From the NCBI GenBank assembly GCA_903849645.1, contig CAINJJ010000024.1:1-42328 (forward strand): a stretch of DNA of 42,328 bases. Direction: 5' to 3'. How positions within the stretch are numbered: the stretch's first letter is position 1; each line of letters begins with the position of its first letter. The position numbers were made by a program, and so were the translations under genes. The notes under the pieces are model-generated. The model did not search any database and was not told where the DNA came from. It saw nothing but the letters and a program-made list of their open reading frames with translations. The DNA is from an uncultured Acidobacteriaceae bacterium. Lineage in GTDB: Bacteria > Acidobacteriota > Terriglobia > Terriglobales > Acidobacteriaceae. Shown here piece by piece: positions 24,228 to 32,647 of the stretch.

Positions 24228-24998
24228 CTACGGCTCGCGGTGAAACAGCAGGGAGTTGGCCTGCTGCACCGGGGTCATCGATATCCGCGCGATATTCACA
24301 TGCGCCGGCCTTCCCGCGGCCCACACAATCGCGTCGGCCACATCCTCCGGAGTCAGCGGTTTCACGCCCTTGTACACCTTCGCCGCCCGCTCCGCGTCGC
24401 CGTGGAAGCGCACTAGGCTGAAATCCGTCTCCACCATCCCGGGGTCCACGCTCGTCACCCGCAGCGGCGTCCCCAGCACATCCTGGCGCAGCCCGTCGTT
24501 GATGGCCCGCTCCGCCGCCTTGCTGGCGCAGTAGACCGCCCCGTTGGGATAAGTCAGCTCCCCCGCCGTCGAGCCCAGGTTGATCACGTGCCCGCTGCCG
24601 CGCGCAACCATTCCCGGCGCCACCGCCCGCGTCACGTAGAGCAGCCCCTTGACGTTGGTGTCGATCATCTCCTCCCAGTCCTCGATCTTGCCCTGGTAGA
24701 GCTTGTCCAGCCCGCGGCTCAGCCCGGCGTTGTTCACCAGCACCTCGATGGCCGCCCACTCCGCGGGAAGGCCGTCGATGGCCGCCTGCACGGCGTCGCG
24801 CCGGCGCACATCCAGTTCAATGCAATGAACAGCTTCTGCGCCCCGGTCCAGGCATGCCGAGGCCACTTCAGCCAGTTTGTCAGCCCGCCGAGCGGCCAGC
24901 AGCAGCCGAGCGCCCTCCGAGGCAAAGGCCAGCGCGGTCGCCGCGCCAATCCCCGCCGAAGCCCCCGTAACAAAGACGATTTTTCCGTTGAGACTCAT
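24228..24998 (-). CDS. Short-chain dehydrogenase/reductase (SDR, YdfG-like)
   Basis: A 256-residue classical SDR. The cofactor motif TGASAGIG is at 11-18, NNAG at 89-92, and the catalytic set is S143, Y156 and K160 (YCASK). AARRADKL after strand 2 suggests NADP preference. The C-terminal PLTPEDVADAIVWAA and NIARISMTP blocks resemble the YdfG group of 3-hydroxy acid or serine dehydrogenases. The neighbouring upstream gene (58-base gap, same strand) is a 3-hydroxyisobutyrate-dehydrogenase-family enzyme, so the pair may act on similar 3-hydroxy acids. That link is an inference. Confidence 0.92.
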   Translation of the reverse strand: MSLNGKIVFVTGASAGIGAATALAFASEGARLLLAARRADKLAEVASACLDRGAEAVHCIELDVRRRDAVQAAIDGLPAEWAAIEVLVNNAGLSRGLDKLYQGKIEDWEEMIDTNVKGLLYVTRAVAPGMVARGSGHVINLGSTAGELTYPNGAVYCASKAAERAINDGLRQDVLGTPLRVTSVDPGMVETDFSLVRFHGDAERAAKVYKGVKPLTPEDVADAIVWAAGRPAHVNIARISMTPVQQANSLLFHREP

Positions 24999-25056
24999 CG
25001 CTCTATCCTACCCACTCATTCCCCGAAGTTGAAGTGAACGCGCTCGCCGCGCCAGC

Positions 25057-25941
25057 TTAGCCCGCCTGCCTGCCCCGAATCTGCGCCATCCTGTATTGCC
25101 CCACCGCCCAATCGTCCCCCCCGTGCCCGGTCCGCTGCGCCTCGGCAAACACCTCCGCCAGGCCGTCGGCAAGGCTGAGACTCGTGCCGCGCTCCGCCGC
25201 CGCCTCCCGCAGCAGGCGCAGGTCCTTCGCGCCCAGCTCAATCGTGGCTCCCGGCTGCGCGGGCGGGTTCAGCATCACGTTTCCATAAGCGGCATAAAAC
25301 GGCGACTGAAACAGCGCGCTGTTCACCGTCTCCAGAAACCTCGCCGCCCCAATGCCCTGCGCCTCGGCATACACAAACGCCTCGCTGAGCGAGTGAATCA
25401 TGGCGCTGATCAGAAAGTTGCCCCCCAGCTTCAAGGCATGCGCCTGGCGAGGCTCGCGGCCCACCACGGAGAGGCCCCGGCTCAGCGGCTCCAGCAGCGG
25501 GCGCGCCGCCGCCACCGCCTCGTCGGCCCCCGCGGCCACAATCCACAGCCGCCCCTCCTCGGCCACGTTGGGCCGCCCAAAGACCGGCGCCGCCACAAAC
25601 CGCTGGCCGCGCCGCAGGTGTTCGGCCGTCAGCCGCTCGCTCAGCGCCGCGCTGATGGTGGAGAGCGAGATGTGCAGCGCCCCGGCCCCCATCGCCTCCA
25701 GCACCCCGCCCTCGCCCAGCAGCACCTCCTCATGCGCGGCATCGTCAAAGAGCATTGTCAGCACCGCCTCGGCCGCGCGCACGGCCCCGGCGGCGTCCGC
25801 GGCCACCGTGGCCCCTGCCCCCGCCAGCGCCGCGGCCCGCTCCGGGGTGCGGTTCCACACCGTCGCCTCATGCCCCGCCGCCAGCAGCCGCCGCGCCATC
25901 GGCGCGCCCATCTTGCCCAGCCCCAGAAACGCAATCCTCAT
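25057..25941 (-). CDS. 3-hydroxyisobutyrate dehydrogenase-family NAD(P)-dependent reductase
   Basis: A 294-residue beta-hydroxyacid dehydrogenase. The N-terminal Rossmann motif is FLGLGKMGAPMARRL (4-18), followed by WNRTPERA. The catalytic lysine lies in the KLGGNFLISAMIHSLSEAF block (about 170-185), and the C-terminal all-helical domain contains LGAKDLRLL. The WNRT motif, with Arg after the second strand, favours NADPH and the succinic-semialdehyde/glyoxylate-reductase branch. The ATG at 25941 has GGGAG 8-9 bases upstream; the longer reading frame is not supported. It is divergent from the HipA_2-like gene. Confidence 0.9.
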   Translation of the reverse strand: MRIAFLGLGKMGAPMARRLLAAGHEATVWNRTPERAAALAGAGATVAADAAGAVRAAEAVLTMLFDDAAHEEVLLGEGGVLEAMGAGALHISLSTISAALSERLTAEHLRRGQRFVAAPVFGRPNVAEEGRLWIVAAGADEAVAAARPLLEPLSRGLSVVGREPRQAHALKLGGNFLISAMIHSLSEAFVYAEAQGIGAARFLETVNSALFQSPFYAAYGNVMLNPPAQPGATIELGAKDLRLLREAAAERGTSLSLADGLAEVFAEAQRTGHGGDDWAVGQYRMAQIRGRQAG

Positions 25942-26033
25942 CGACGTCACTCCCTCGTTCACCAATCTACACGCCGGGCGCACGCTCTCCGGCCATCCCT
26001 CACCCCCCGGAAAAGCCGCTACACTGGACTCGC

Positions 26034-26810
26034 ATGATCCGCACCGTCAACGCGACCCGCTACGTGCTGCCCCTGCGCGAGGGCGGCTCGCTGCCCGCCA
26101 TTGTGGAGGCCGACGACCTGGGCCTCTACGTGGTCAAATTTCGCGGCGCGGGGCAGGGAATTCTCGCCCTCATCGCCGAGCTTATCGCGGGCGAGATCGG
26201 CCGCGCCCTCGGCCTGCGCGTCCCGGAGATCGTCTTCATTGAGATTGACCCCGCCCTCGGACGCAACGAGCCGGACTACGAGATTCGCCAGCTTCTCAAG
26301 GCCAGCGCCGGCCTCAACCTCGCCCTCGACTACCTGCCCGGCTCCACCATGTTTGACCCCGCGGCGCGCGACCAGGCCACCCCGGAAGAAGCCTCGCTGA
26401 TTGTCTGGTTCGACGCCTTCACGCAGAACGTCGACCGCACCCCGCGCAACGCCAATCTGCTCGTCTGGCACCGCAAGCTCTATCCCATCGACCACGGCGC
26501 GGCGCTCTTCTTCCATCACGACTGGGCCACCATGGGCCTCAAGGCCGAGTCGCCCTTCAGCCCCATCGCCCAGCACATCCTGCTCCCGTGGGCAGAAGCC
26601 ATCGGGCAAGCCTCCGCCCTGGCCCGCGAACGCCTCACCCCCGCCGTGCTCGCCGCCATCATCGATCAGGTGCCCGAACCGTGGCTGGAGTCCATTCCCG
26701 GCGCGGAGAGCGCGGCCGAAAAGCGCGCCGCCTACCTCGATTTCTTTCTCCGCCGCCTCGCCGCGGCCCGCGTCTTTGAAGAGGAGGCCACCCGTGCCCG
26801 CCTCGTTTGA
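26034..26810 (+). CDS. HipA_2-type kinase-like protein
   Basis: A 258-residue protein of the HipA-like kinase fold (short HipA_2 branch). Plausible kinase residues are visible: K35 in the YVVKF strand, the catalytic-loop-like NVDRTPRNAN (D134, N139, N141) and the metal-binding-like PIDHG (D153). Unlike HipA toxins it lacks the N-terminal HipA domain, and no HipB-type antitoxin is adjacent. Its stop region overlaps the next gene, a DUF3037 protein, by 17 bases, so translation is probably coupled. No ribosome site is obvious at the ATG (26034), which sits soon after a TACACTGGACT sequence that could be a -10 region of a short-leader transcript. Substrate and role are unknown. Confidence 0.83.
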   Translation: MIRTVNATRYVLPLREGGSLPAIVEADDLGLYVVKFRGAGQGILALIAELIAGEIGRALGLRVPEIVFIEIDPALGRNEPDYEIRQLLKASAGLNLALDYLPGSTMFDPAARDQATPEEASLIVWFDAFTQNVDRTPRNANLLVWHRKLYPIDHGAALFFHHDWATMGLKAESPFSPIAQHILLPWAEAIGQASALARERLTPAVLAAIIDQVPEPWLESIPGAESAAEKRAAYLDFFLRRLAAARVFEEEATRARLV

Positions 26811-27174
26811 CTATGCCATCCTCCGCGTTGTGCCCCGCGTCGAGCGCCAGGAGTTCATCAACGCCGGGGTGGTGGTCTTTTGCCTGGAGAAGCGTTATCT
26901 TGCCGCGCGCATCGCCCTTGACCCCGCGCGGCTCAAGGCCCTGTGGCCGGAGGCCGATGCCGGCCTGGTGCGCGAGCATCTGGAGGCTATTCCCCGCATC
27001 TGCGCCGGCGACCCCGAGGCCGGTCCCATCGCCCTTTTGACGCAGCGCGAGCGCTTCCACTGGCTCATCTCGCCGCGCAGCACCATCATCCAGCCCTCGC
27101 CCGTCCATACCGGCCTCTGCGATGAAACCACGGGGCTGCTGGACCGGCTCGCACAGCAGTTTCTCTCCCTCTGA
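26794..27174 (+). CDS. DUF3037 family protein
   Basis: A 126-residue protein of the DUF3037 family. It has the FDYAILRVVPRVERQEFINAGVVVFC opening and a WLISPRSTIIQPSPVHTG block, both typical. It begins at a GTG inside the end of the HipA_2-like gene, with GGAGG 8 bases upstream, giving a 17-base overlap. The HipA_2/DUF3037 pairing recurs in many bacteria, so the two proteins probably act together, perhaps as kinase and partner or substrate. No toxin or antitoxin role is shown by sequence. The family call is good; the function is unknown. Confidence 0.85.
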   Translation: MPASFDYAILRVVPRVERQEFINAGVVVFCLEKRYLAARIALDPARLKALWPEADAGLVREHLEAIPRICAGDPEAGPIALLTQRERFHWLISPRSTIIQPSPVHTGLCDETTGLLDRLAQQFLSL

Positions 27175-27310
27175 CCGCGCTCCCCAGGAGTATTTTCTGA
27201 ATTGCTGCAGACGCACGCACTCCATCCATTGCGCGCTTTCCAGCGCAATCAGTGGGATGCCGGCAAAGCCTGGGCCTGCATGATGTTGGAAAGAATCTTG
27301 GTTCGCGCTC
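27175..27310. repeat. Dispersed repeat copy 1 between convergent genes
   Basis: The sequence CCATCCATTGCGCGC beginning at 27222, followed by GCGCAATC, GTGGGATGCCGGCAAAGC (27253-27270) and onward, is shared with 34390-34440. The arms form a hairpin. Located between two convergent stop codons, it may also act as a shared terminator. Confidence 0.7.
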
Positions 27311-27973
27311 TTACGGCTGCGCCACCAGTTGATGCGCGATCGCGAACAGGGCCAGCTCCAGACGCGTCGAAACGCCCGTCTTGTCGAAGATGTTCGACAG
27401 ATGCCGTTTCACGGTCTCTTCGCTCAGGTTGAACTGCTTGGCGATGTCCCGGTTCGAGCAGCCTTTCACGATCGATCCCACCACTTCCATCTCGCGCGGC
27501 GTCAGCCCAAACGTCTTGCGCTGCGGCACCGCCGCCTGCTGCATCAGCTCGTGCAGCGCTGAAACCAGGTTTACCACCCGCTTGCCGCCAATCCAGTAGT
27601 CGCCTGCGACTACTGTCCGGATGGCCGTCTGCAGGTGCCCGCCGAGCGCGTCCTTCAGCACAATGCCCCGCGCCCCGATGTGCAGCGCCTCAATGATCTG
27701 CTGCGTGGTGATGGTCGAGGTCAGCAGCAGGATTTTTACCCGGGCTGCTCCGTTCATGATGGCGCGCATCGCCTCCAGCCCCGGCAGCCGTGGCATCTGC
27801 ACGTCCAGCAGCAGGATGTCGGGCTCCAGTTCCAGCGTCTGCGTGATCGCCTCGTCGCCGTCCGAGGCCTCGCCGATCACGTCAAATCCCTGCTCCTCTG
27901 AGAGCATGTTGCGCACCCCGATGCGGACCACGGGATGGTCATCTGCCAAGACAATTCGAATGGGTCGTTCCAC
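27311..27973 (-). CDS. NarL/FixJ-family response regulator
   Basis: A 220-residue two-component regulator. The receiver domain is complete: D11-D12 acidic pair, phosphoacceptor D57 in LLLDVQMP, and the conserved lysine in GIVLKDA near 107. The LuxR-type helix-turn-helix spans about 155-215 (LTPREMEVVGSIVKGCSNRDIAKQFN). The start is GTG at 27973. No histidine kinase is adjacent; the gene upstream is a receiver-Hpt protein 101 bases away on the same strand. The pair could belong to one phosphorelay, but that is an inference. Its regulon is unknown. Confidence 0.95.
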   Translation of the reverse strand: MERPIRIVLADDHPVVRIGVRNMLSEEQGFDVIGEASDGDEAITQTLELEPDILLLDVQMPRLPGLEAMRAIMNGAARVKILLLTSTITTQQIIEALHIGARGIVLKDALGGHLQTAIRTVVAGDYWIGGKRVVNLVSALHELMQQAAVPQRKTFGLTPREMEVVGSIVKGCSNRDIAKQFNLSEETVKRHLSNIFDKTGVSTRLELALFAIAHQLVAQP

Positions 27974-28074
27974 GGCTGGGGCTAACCTCCAGGGGGCTGC
28001 CGGCGCTGCTTGCGCTCTGCTTGTCCTGCTCTGACAACCTCTGTGAGCCTGTCAGCACGGGAGCGGTCAGATGC

Positions 28075-28836
28075 TCAGATTCCCGGCGCCGGGAATTCAG
28101 TCTCCAGCATACGCTTCAGGTTGCCCAGGGCAGCCCGCAAATCGCGCAGCAGAGCGCGGCTGTTATCCAGTTGATTACTCTCGGTCTCCAGAAGCGCCGC
28201 AATCCGCGCCGCCTGCATGGCTCCGGCCATTGCGCAGCCGCCCTTGATGGCGTGTCCGATGCGCCGCACCTCCTCCGGGTCGCCGGACGCTACCGCCTTG
28301 TCCAGCGCATCCAGCCTCTGCGCCAGGTCAGCCACCAGCGCCGCATAAATCTCCCTCACCGCGGAGTCGGGCATCAGTCCGCGCAACTGCGCCAGCGTGG
28401 CGGAGCTCACCACAGGATCCCCGCTCGATGCCGTGCCGGTGGCAGCAGGCGCCGCTCCAGCTTCAACTGTGTGCTGTTCCAGGATCTTTTGCAGCGCTTC
28501 GGCGCCAAACGGCTTCAGCAGAAACGAGTCCGCCGCCGCAATCACCTCGTCCGGCGGATGGCTGCCGCTGACGGCAAAGATCCTGGCATTCGACAGCTCC
28601 CGCAACCGCTCAATCAGCGCAACTCCGCTCAGCCCCGGCATCTGCGCATCCATCAGGATCACGTCAGGCGCGCACTGGGCCGATTCAAGCTGGGAGACTG
28701 CATCCGCCCCGTCTTCCGCGGTATGCACGGTGTAGCCGCTCATGGTGAGGACAGTCGCCATCACCTCGCGGCTCACCATGTCGTCGTCGATCAGCAGCAG
28801 CGTTGGCAGTTGCCGCTCCTTGCCCAGGTTGAACAT
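28075..28836 (-). CDS. Receiver-Hpt phosphorelay protein
   Basis: A 253-residue signalling protein with an N-terminal receiver (D17-D19 acidic cluster, phosphoacceptor D63 in ILMDAQMP, Lys in SFLLKPF near 108) and a C-terminal Hpt domain with the phosphorylatable histidine H195 in GHAIKGGC. An Ala/Thr/Ser-rich linker (about 122-145) joins them. Such proteins relay phosphate between a hybrid kinase and a response regulator; neither kinase nor output is fused here. The ftsK gene lies just upstream (37-base gap), so it may be carried on the ftsK transcript. The NarL-type gene downstream is a candidate partner. Confidence 0.92.
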   Translation of the reverse strand: MFNLGKERQLPTLLLIDDDMVSREVMATVLTMSGYTVHTAEDGADAVSQLESAQCAPDVILMDAQMPGLSGVALIERLRELSNARIFAVSGSHPPDEVIAAADSFLLKPFGAEALQKILEQHTVEAGAAPAATGTASSGDPVVSSATLAQLRGLMPDSAVREIYAALVADLAQRLDALDKAVASGDPEEVRRIGHAIKGGCAMAGAMQAARIAALLETESNQLDNSRALLRDLRAALGNLKRMLETEFPAPGI

Positions 28837-28873
28837 TACGATAGTGTGCCACTGCCAGCGGCCCTTTGTGCAA

Positions 28874-31507
28874 CTATTCGCTGCTGGCGGTAACTTCGTG
28901 CAGCCAGCCCGGGGCCTTCAGCAGCTCGCGCGGTCGGGAACCGTCGGCCGGACCCACCAACCCGTCCCGCTCCATCAGGTCAATCAGGTGCGCCGCGCGC
29001 CCGTAGCCGATGCGCAGCCGCCGCTGCAGCAGGGAGGTGGAGGCCTTGCCAAACTCGAAGACCAGCCGCACCGCGTCGTCAAACATGGTGTCGTTCTCTT
29101 CCGGGTCGGCGTTGGAGCCATCCGGCCCCGGACGCTCATCCCTCGGCGACTCCAGGAAGCCCTCGACGTACTCCGCCTGCCCCTGCGCCTTCCAGAAGCC
29201 CACCACCGCGGCGGTCTCCTTCTCGCTGACATACGGCGCGTGCAGGCGCATCAGGCGGCTTGTGCCGGGCGGCAAAAACAGCATGTCGCCGCGCCCCAGC
29301 AGGGACTCGGCCCCGTTTGTATCCAGAATCGTTCGCGAGTCCACCTTGGTGGCCAGCCGGAAGCTGATCCGCGTGGGCACGTTGGCCTTGATCAGCCCCG
29401 TAATCACGTCCACGCTGGGCCGCTGCGTGGCCAGAATCAGGTGAATGCCCACCGCGCGCGCCATCTGCGCCAGCCGCGTGATCGACTCTTCCACGTTGGC
29501 CCGGTCCAGCATCATCAGGTCGGCCAGCTCGTCAATGATGATCACGATATAGGGCAGCGGCTGCTCGTCCTCCGAGTCGTCGAAGAGCGAGGGCATCGTG
29601 CCCTCAAACAGCTTGTTGTACTGGTCGATGTTGCGCACGCTGCGCGAGGCCAGCAGCTTGAGCCGCCGCTCCATCTCCCGCACCGCGTTGCGCAGCGCGT
29701 TGGCCGCCAGCTTGGGCTCCGTGATGATCGGCGTAAACAGGTGCGGAATCCCCTCGTACATGCCCAGTTCCACGCGCTTGGGGTCCACCAGGATCAGCCG
29801 CACCTGGGAGGGCGTGGTGCGGAAGATCAGGCTCATGATCATCGCGTTGATGGCCACCGATTTGCCTGACCCCGTGGAACCCGCGATCAGCACGTGGGGC
29901 ATCGAGGCCAGGTCCGCCGTCACAATGCGTCCGTTGATGTCCTTGCCCATGGCCAGCGTCAGACGCGACTTGGCTTTGTGGAACGTCTCTGATTCGATGA
30001 TGTCGCGCAGGTGAATCGTCTCGCGCTCGTGGTTCGGCACCTGGATGCCGACCGTACTCTTGCCCGCCATGCGCTCGATCAGGATGCTCTCGGCGCGCAT
30101 CGCCAGGCACAGGTCGTCAGCCAGCCCCGTCACGCGCGAGTACTTGACCCCCGCCTCCGGCTTGAACTCGTAGGTCGTCACCATGGGGCCGGGATTGATC
30201 TGCACCACCTGGCCGCGCACGTCAAACTCGCCGCATTTCTCCACCAGCACGCGGGCCTCTTCGCGCAGCGCATCCTCGCGGATGGCCTGCGGGCCGTCGC
30301 CCGCGTTCAGCAGCGTGCTGGGCGGCAGCTTGAATCCGCTCACATTCTTCGGCGCCACGGTCGCGGTGCGCAGGTCGGCGTCCGCCCGCTCGTGGATGGA
30401 GATGGTTGCAGCGTCGCGCGCAGCGGGCGCGGCAGACTCAAATCGGGCCGGCGCGGCCGGAGCCTCGGACTGCCACGGGTCCGGAATCCTGCTCGCTGCC
30501 GGGCGTGGCTCCACCGGGCGCAACTCCGCTTGTCTCTGCTCCACATACCGCGGCTGCATCGGCACGACGTTGCCCGCCGCGGGCAGCGGCTCGGCGATGG
30601 GGCGCTCCGGCTCGGCCACTGACCGCTCCCAGATGCTCGTCCGCCGCACCGGAACCGGTCCCGCCGCCGCTTCCTCTACCAGGTGCTGCGCCCGCTGGAA
30701 GGCGGGAATGTCCTGCGGGTCCACCGGCGCTGAAGGTCTGCCGCGGCCAAACAGTCTTGCCAGCAACCCCGGCCTTTGCTCCTCCGCCTCGTTCTCAAAA
30801 TCGCTGCCGTGTGTTCCCGGAATCAGTTGCTGCCCAGCCGCCGCCCGCCGTTCGCTGGCCTCCAGCGCCTCACGCTCCGCCTTCCGGTCGGCGCGGTCAT
30901 CCCGCCAGTTGCGCCAGCGCTCATAGAGCGAAATCCCTTGCAGCCAGCGGTCTACCACGCCCTCTTTCAGCACCGCGAAGGTCACTGCCGAGGCAAAGTA
31001 CAGTCCGCCGCCGGCCATCACCGCGGCCACCAGCCATGCGCCCTGGATATTCAGATACCCCACCAGCAGGTGGGCCATCAGCCCGCCCGCCACGCCGCCC
31101 ACCGGCACCGCGTGAACCCACCGCCAGCCCCACGGCAGCAGCGCAAACACCGTGGGCACAAAGGTCAGCGCCATTACCGTGCCCAGCCAGCGCAGCCAGC
31201 CCGAGCCGCCCGGTCGCGAACGCATCCACGTCCAACCCAGCCCGCCCAGCCACAGGGGAATGAAAAACGCTGAAATTCCCAGCGCCTGCAGCAGCAGGTC
31301 GCTCGCCCACGCGCCCAGCAGCCCGTTCCAGTTGCGCACGCCGTGGCTCGCGGCCGCGTCCGTGGCCGTGTTCAGCGATGGGTCCGTGGGATGATACGTG
31401 GCCAGGGAAAGCAGCAGCAGAAGCGCGACCAGCACCAGCAGCAGCCCCAGAAAGATGTTCAGGGGGCGGCTCCGCGTCGGCGATAGGACAATCCGTATTG
31501 GCTTCAT
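28874..31507 (-). CDS. ftsK: DNA translocase FtsK/SpoIIIE
   Basis: The 877-residue DNA pump acts at the division septum. Four membrane segments occupy about 15-200. A Pro/Ala/Arg-rich linker (200-400) is followed by the alpha/beta motor, with Walker A AGSTGSGKS near 540 and Walker B IIIDELADL near 652, and the C-terminal gamma winged helix (about 805-870) that reads KOPS-type sequences. Length and domain order are standard for FtsK with a short linker. The ATG at 31507 is used, with purine-rich GGAGCGGGAGC upstream. It separates two signalling genes downstream from uppP upstream, and a strong terminator lies between it and uppP. Confidence 0.97.
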   Translation of the reverse strand: MKPIRIVLSPTRSRPLNIFLGLLLVLVALLLLLSLATYHPTDPSLNTATDAAASHGVRNWNGLLGAWASDLLLQALGISAFFIPLWLGGLGWTWMRSRPGGSGWLRWLGTVMALTFVPTVFALLPWGWRWVHAVPVGGVAGGLMAHLLVGYLNIQGAWLVAAVMAGGGLYFASAVTFAVLKEGVVDRWLQGISLYERWRNWRDDRADRKAEREALEASERRAAAGQQLIPGTHGSDFENEAEEQRPGLLARLFGRGRPSAPVDPQDIPAFQRAQHLVEEAAAGPVPVRRTSIWERSVAEPERPIAEPLPAAGNVVPMQPRYVEQRQAELRPVEPRPAASRIPDPWQSEAPAAPARFESAAPAARDAATISIHERADADLRTATVAPKNVSGFKLPPSTLLNAGDGPQAIREDALREEARVLVEKCGEFDVRGQVVQINPGPMVTTYEFKPEAGVKYSRVTGLADDLCLAMRAESILIERMAGKSTVGIQVPNHERETIHLRDIIESETFHKAKSRLTLAMGKDINGRIVTADLASMPHVLIAGSTGSGKSVAINAMIMSLIFRTTPSQVRLILVDPKRVELGMYEGIPHLFTPIITEPKLAANALRNAVREMERRLKLLASRSVRNIDQYNKLFEGTMPSLFDDSEDEQPLPYIVIIIDELADLMMLDRANVEESITRLAQMARAVGIHLILATQRPSVDVITGLIKANVPTRISFRLATKVDSRTILDTNGAESLLGRGDMLFLPPGTSRLMRLHAPYVSEKETAAVVGFWKAQGQAEYVEGFLESPRDERPGPDGSNADPEENDTMFDDAVRLVFEFGKASTSLLQRRLRIGYGRAAHLIDLMERDGLVGPADGSRPRELLKAPGWLHEVTASSE

Positions 31508-31723
31508 GGCAGGGTGTGCTCCCGCTCCGAATCCCTCAGCGAACGAGTCACTGGAGCGTCGGGAGAATCCCCAGAGCAGCTTTTATTATCCCCGTCTTCC
31601 ACGCCCTCCGCGACCCAAATCCGGGGCAGGGGAACCTTGCTGCCAACCCCCGCCCGCTCGCCCTCGTCGCGGAAAAAAGGGGCGCGGCCCGCGCCGCGCC
31701 CCTCCGCTCCCACTCGGCCAACG
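31508..31723. other. Intergenic region between uppP and ftsK
   Basis: It contains the uppP terminator at 31673-31702 and, toward ftsK, presumably that gene's promoter. GCTTTTATTATCCCC near 31580-31595 is the only AT-rich stretch. No gene. Confidence 0.5.
31673..31702 (-). terminator. Rho-independent terminator of uppP
   Basis: On the minus strand, GGGGCGCGGC and GCCGCGCCCC form a perfect 10-bp GC stem with a 4-base loop, followed by six Ts (A-run at 31673-31678 on the plus strand). It lies 22 bases after the uppP stop codon. Confidence 0.92.
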
Positions 31724-32587
31724 TCACCCCGCGATGATCTTCGAGCCCCACAGCAGCAGCGCCGCTCCCAGCACAATGCGATACACCGCAAAGATCGCAA
31801 ATCCGTGCTTGCGCACCCAGAACAGGAACCACTCCACCACGCCCAGGGCCACAAAGAACGAGACCACGAAGCCGATGACCAGCACAATCCAGTTGTTGGT
31901 GTTCATCACCACGTGTGCCGCCGCCCCATGGCTCGGAAAGACCTCCTTCTTCAGGTCCCACACCGTGGCCGCCATCATCGTGGGAATCGAGAGCAGAAAG
32001 CTGAACTCCAGCGCCGCCGGCCGGTCCAGCCCCACCAGTTGCCCTGCGGCGATCGTCGACATCGACCGCGATGTCCCCGGAAACACCGCCGACAGCGTCT
32101 GGCAAAGCCCGATCCAGACCGCCTGCGGCAGGCTCATCTCCTCCACGTGGCGCGTGCCTGCGTCGCGACGCGCCGCCCAGGCGTCCACAATCCACATCAC
32201 AATGCCGCCCACCAGCAGCGCCAGCGCCATCACCTGCACGCTGCCCAGGTTTTTCTCGCTCCACTTGTGCAGCGCCAGCGCCGGCGCGGAGGTAAACGCA
32301 AACGCGATCAGGGTCAGCGAGATCGGGTGGTTCAGCCACGTGCGGTCTCCGCTTTCGCCCTTCGGGAAGGTGCGCAGAAACTCCACAATGCGGCTCAGGA
32401 ACAGAAGGCACAGCGCCAGGATTGCGCCCAGTTGAATGACGATCGTGTACATCTTCCAGTAGGCGTCATCCAGCGGAATCTTCATCAGCGCTTCCGTGAT
32501 GCGCAAGTGCGCCGTCGAGCTGACCGGCAAAAATTCGGTCAAGCCTTCCACAATGCCAAGCAGAACAGATTGCAAAAACTCGTTCAA
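31724..32587 (-). CDS. uppP: Undecaprenyl-diphosphatase (UppP/BacA)
   Basis: A 287-residue membrane phosphatase that recycles undecaprenyl pyrophosphate for cell wall and LPS synthesis. The active-site motifs are present: EGLTEFLPVSSTAHL near the N-terminus (Glu-rich motif and serine loop) and PGTSRS near residue 170. About eight hydrophobic segments fit the family. The start is TTG at 32587, with GGAGGG 4 bases ahead; the N-terminus aligns at once with the family. A strong terminator follows. The gene upstream (60-base gap, same strand) encodes an exported SH3/TPR-like protein and may share its transcript. Confidence 0.96.
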   Translation of the reverse strand: MNEFLQSVLLGIVEGLTEFLPVSSTAHLRITEALMKIPLDDAYWKMYTIVIQLGAILALCLLFLSRIVEFLRTFPKGESGDRTWLNHPISLTLIAFAFTSAPALALHKWSEKNLGSVQVMALALLVGGIVMWIVDAWAARRDAGTRHVEEMSLPQAVWIGLCQTLSAVFPGTSRSMSTIAAGQLVGLDRPAALEFSFLLSIPTMMAATVWDLKKEVFPSHGAAAHVVMNTNNWIVLVIGFVVSFFVALGVVEWFLFWVRKHGFAIFAVYRIVLGAALLLWGSKIIAG

Positions 32588-32647
32588 GAGCCCTCCGTGG
32601 TGCGGTCTTTCATTGCCCGTTGGCGAGCCGGGACGCTCTGATGCGCC

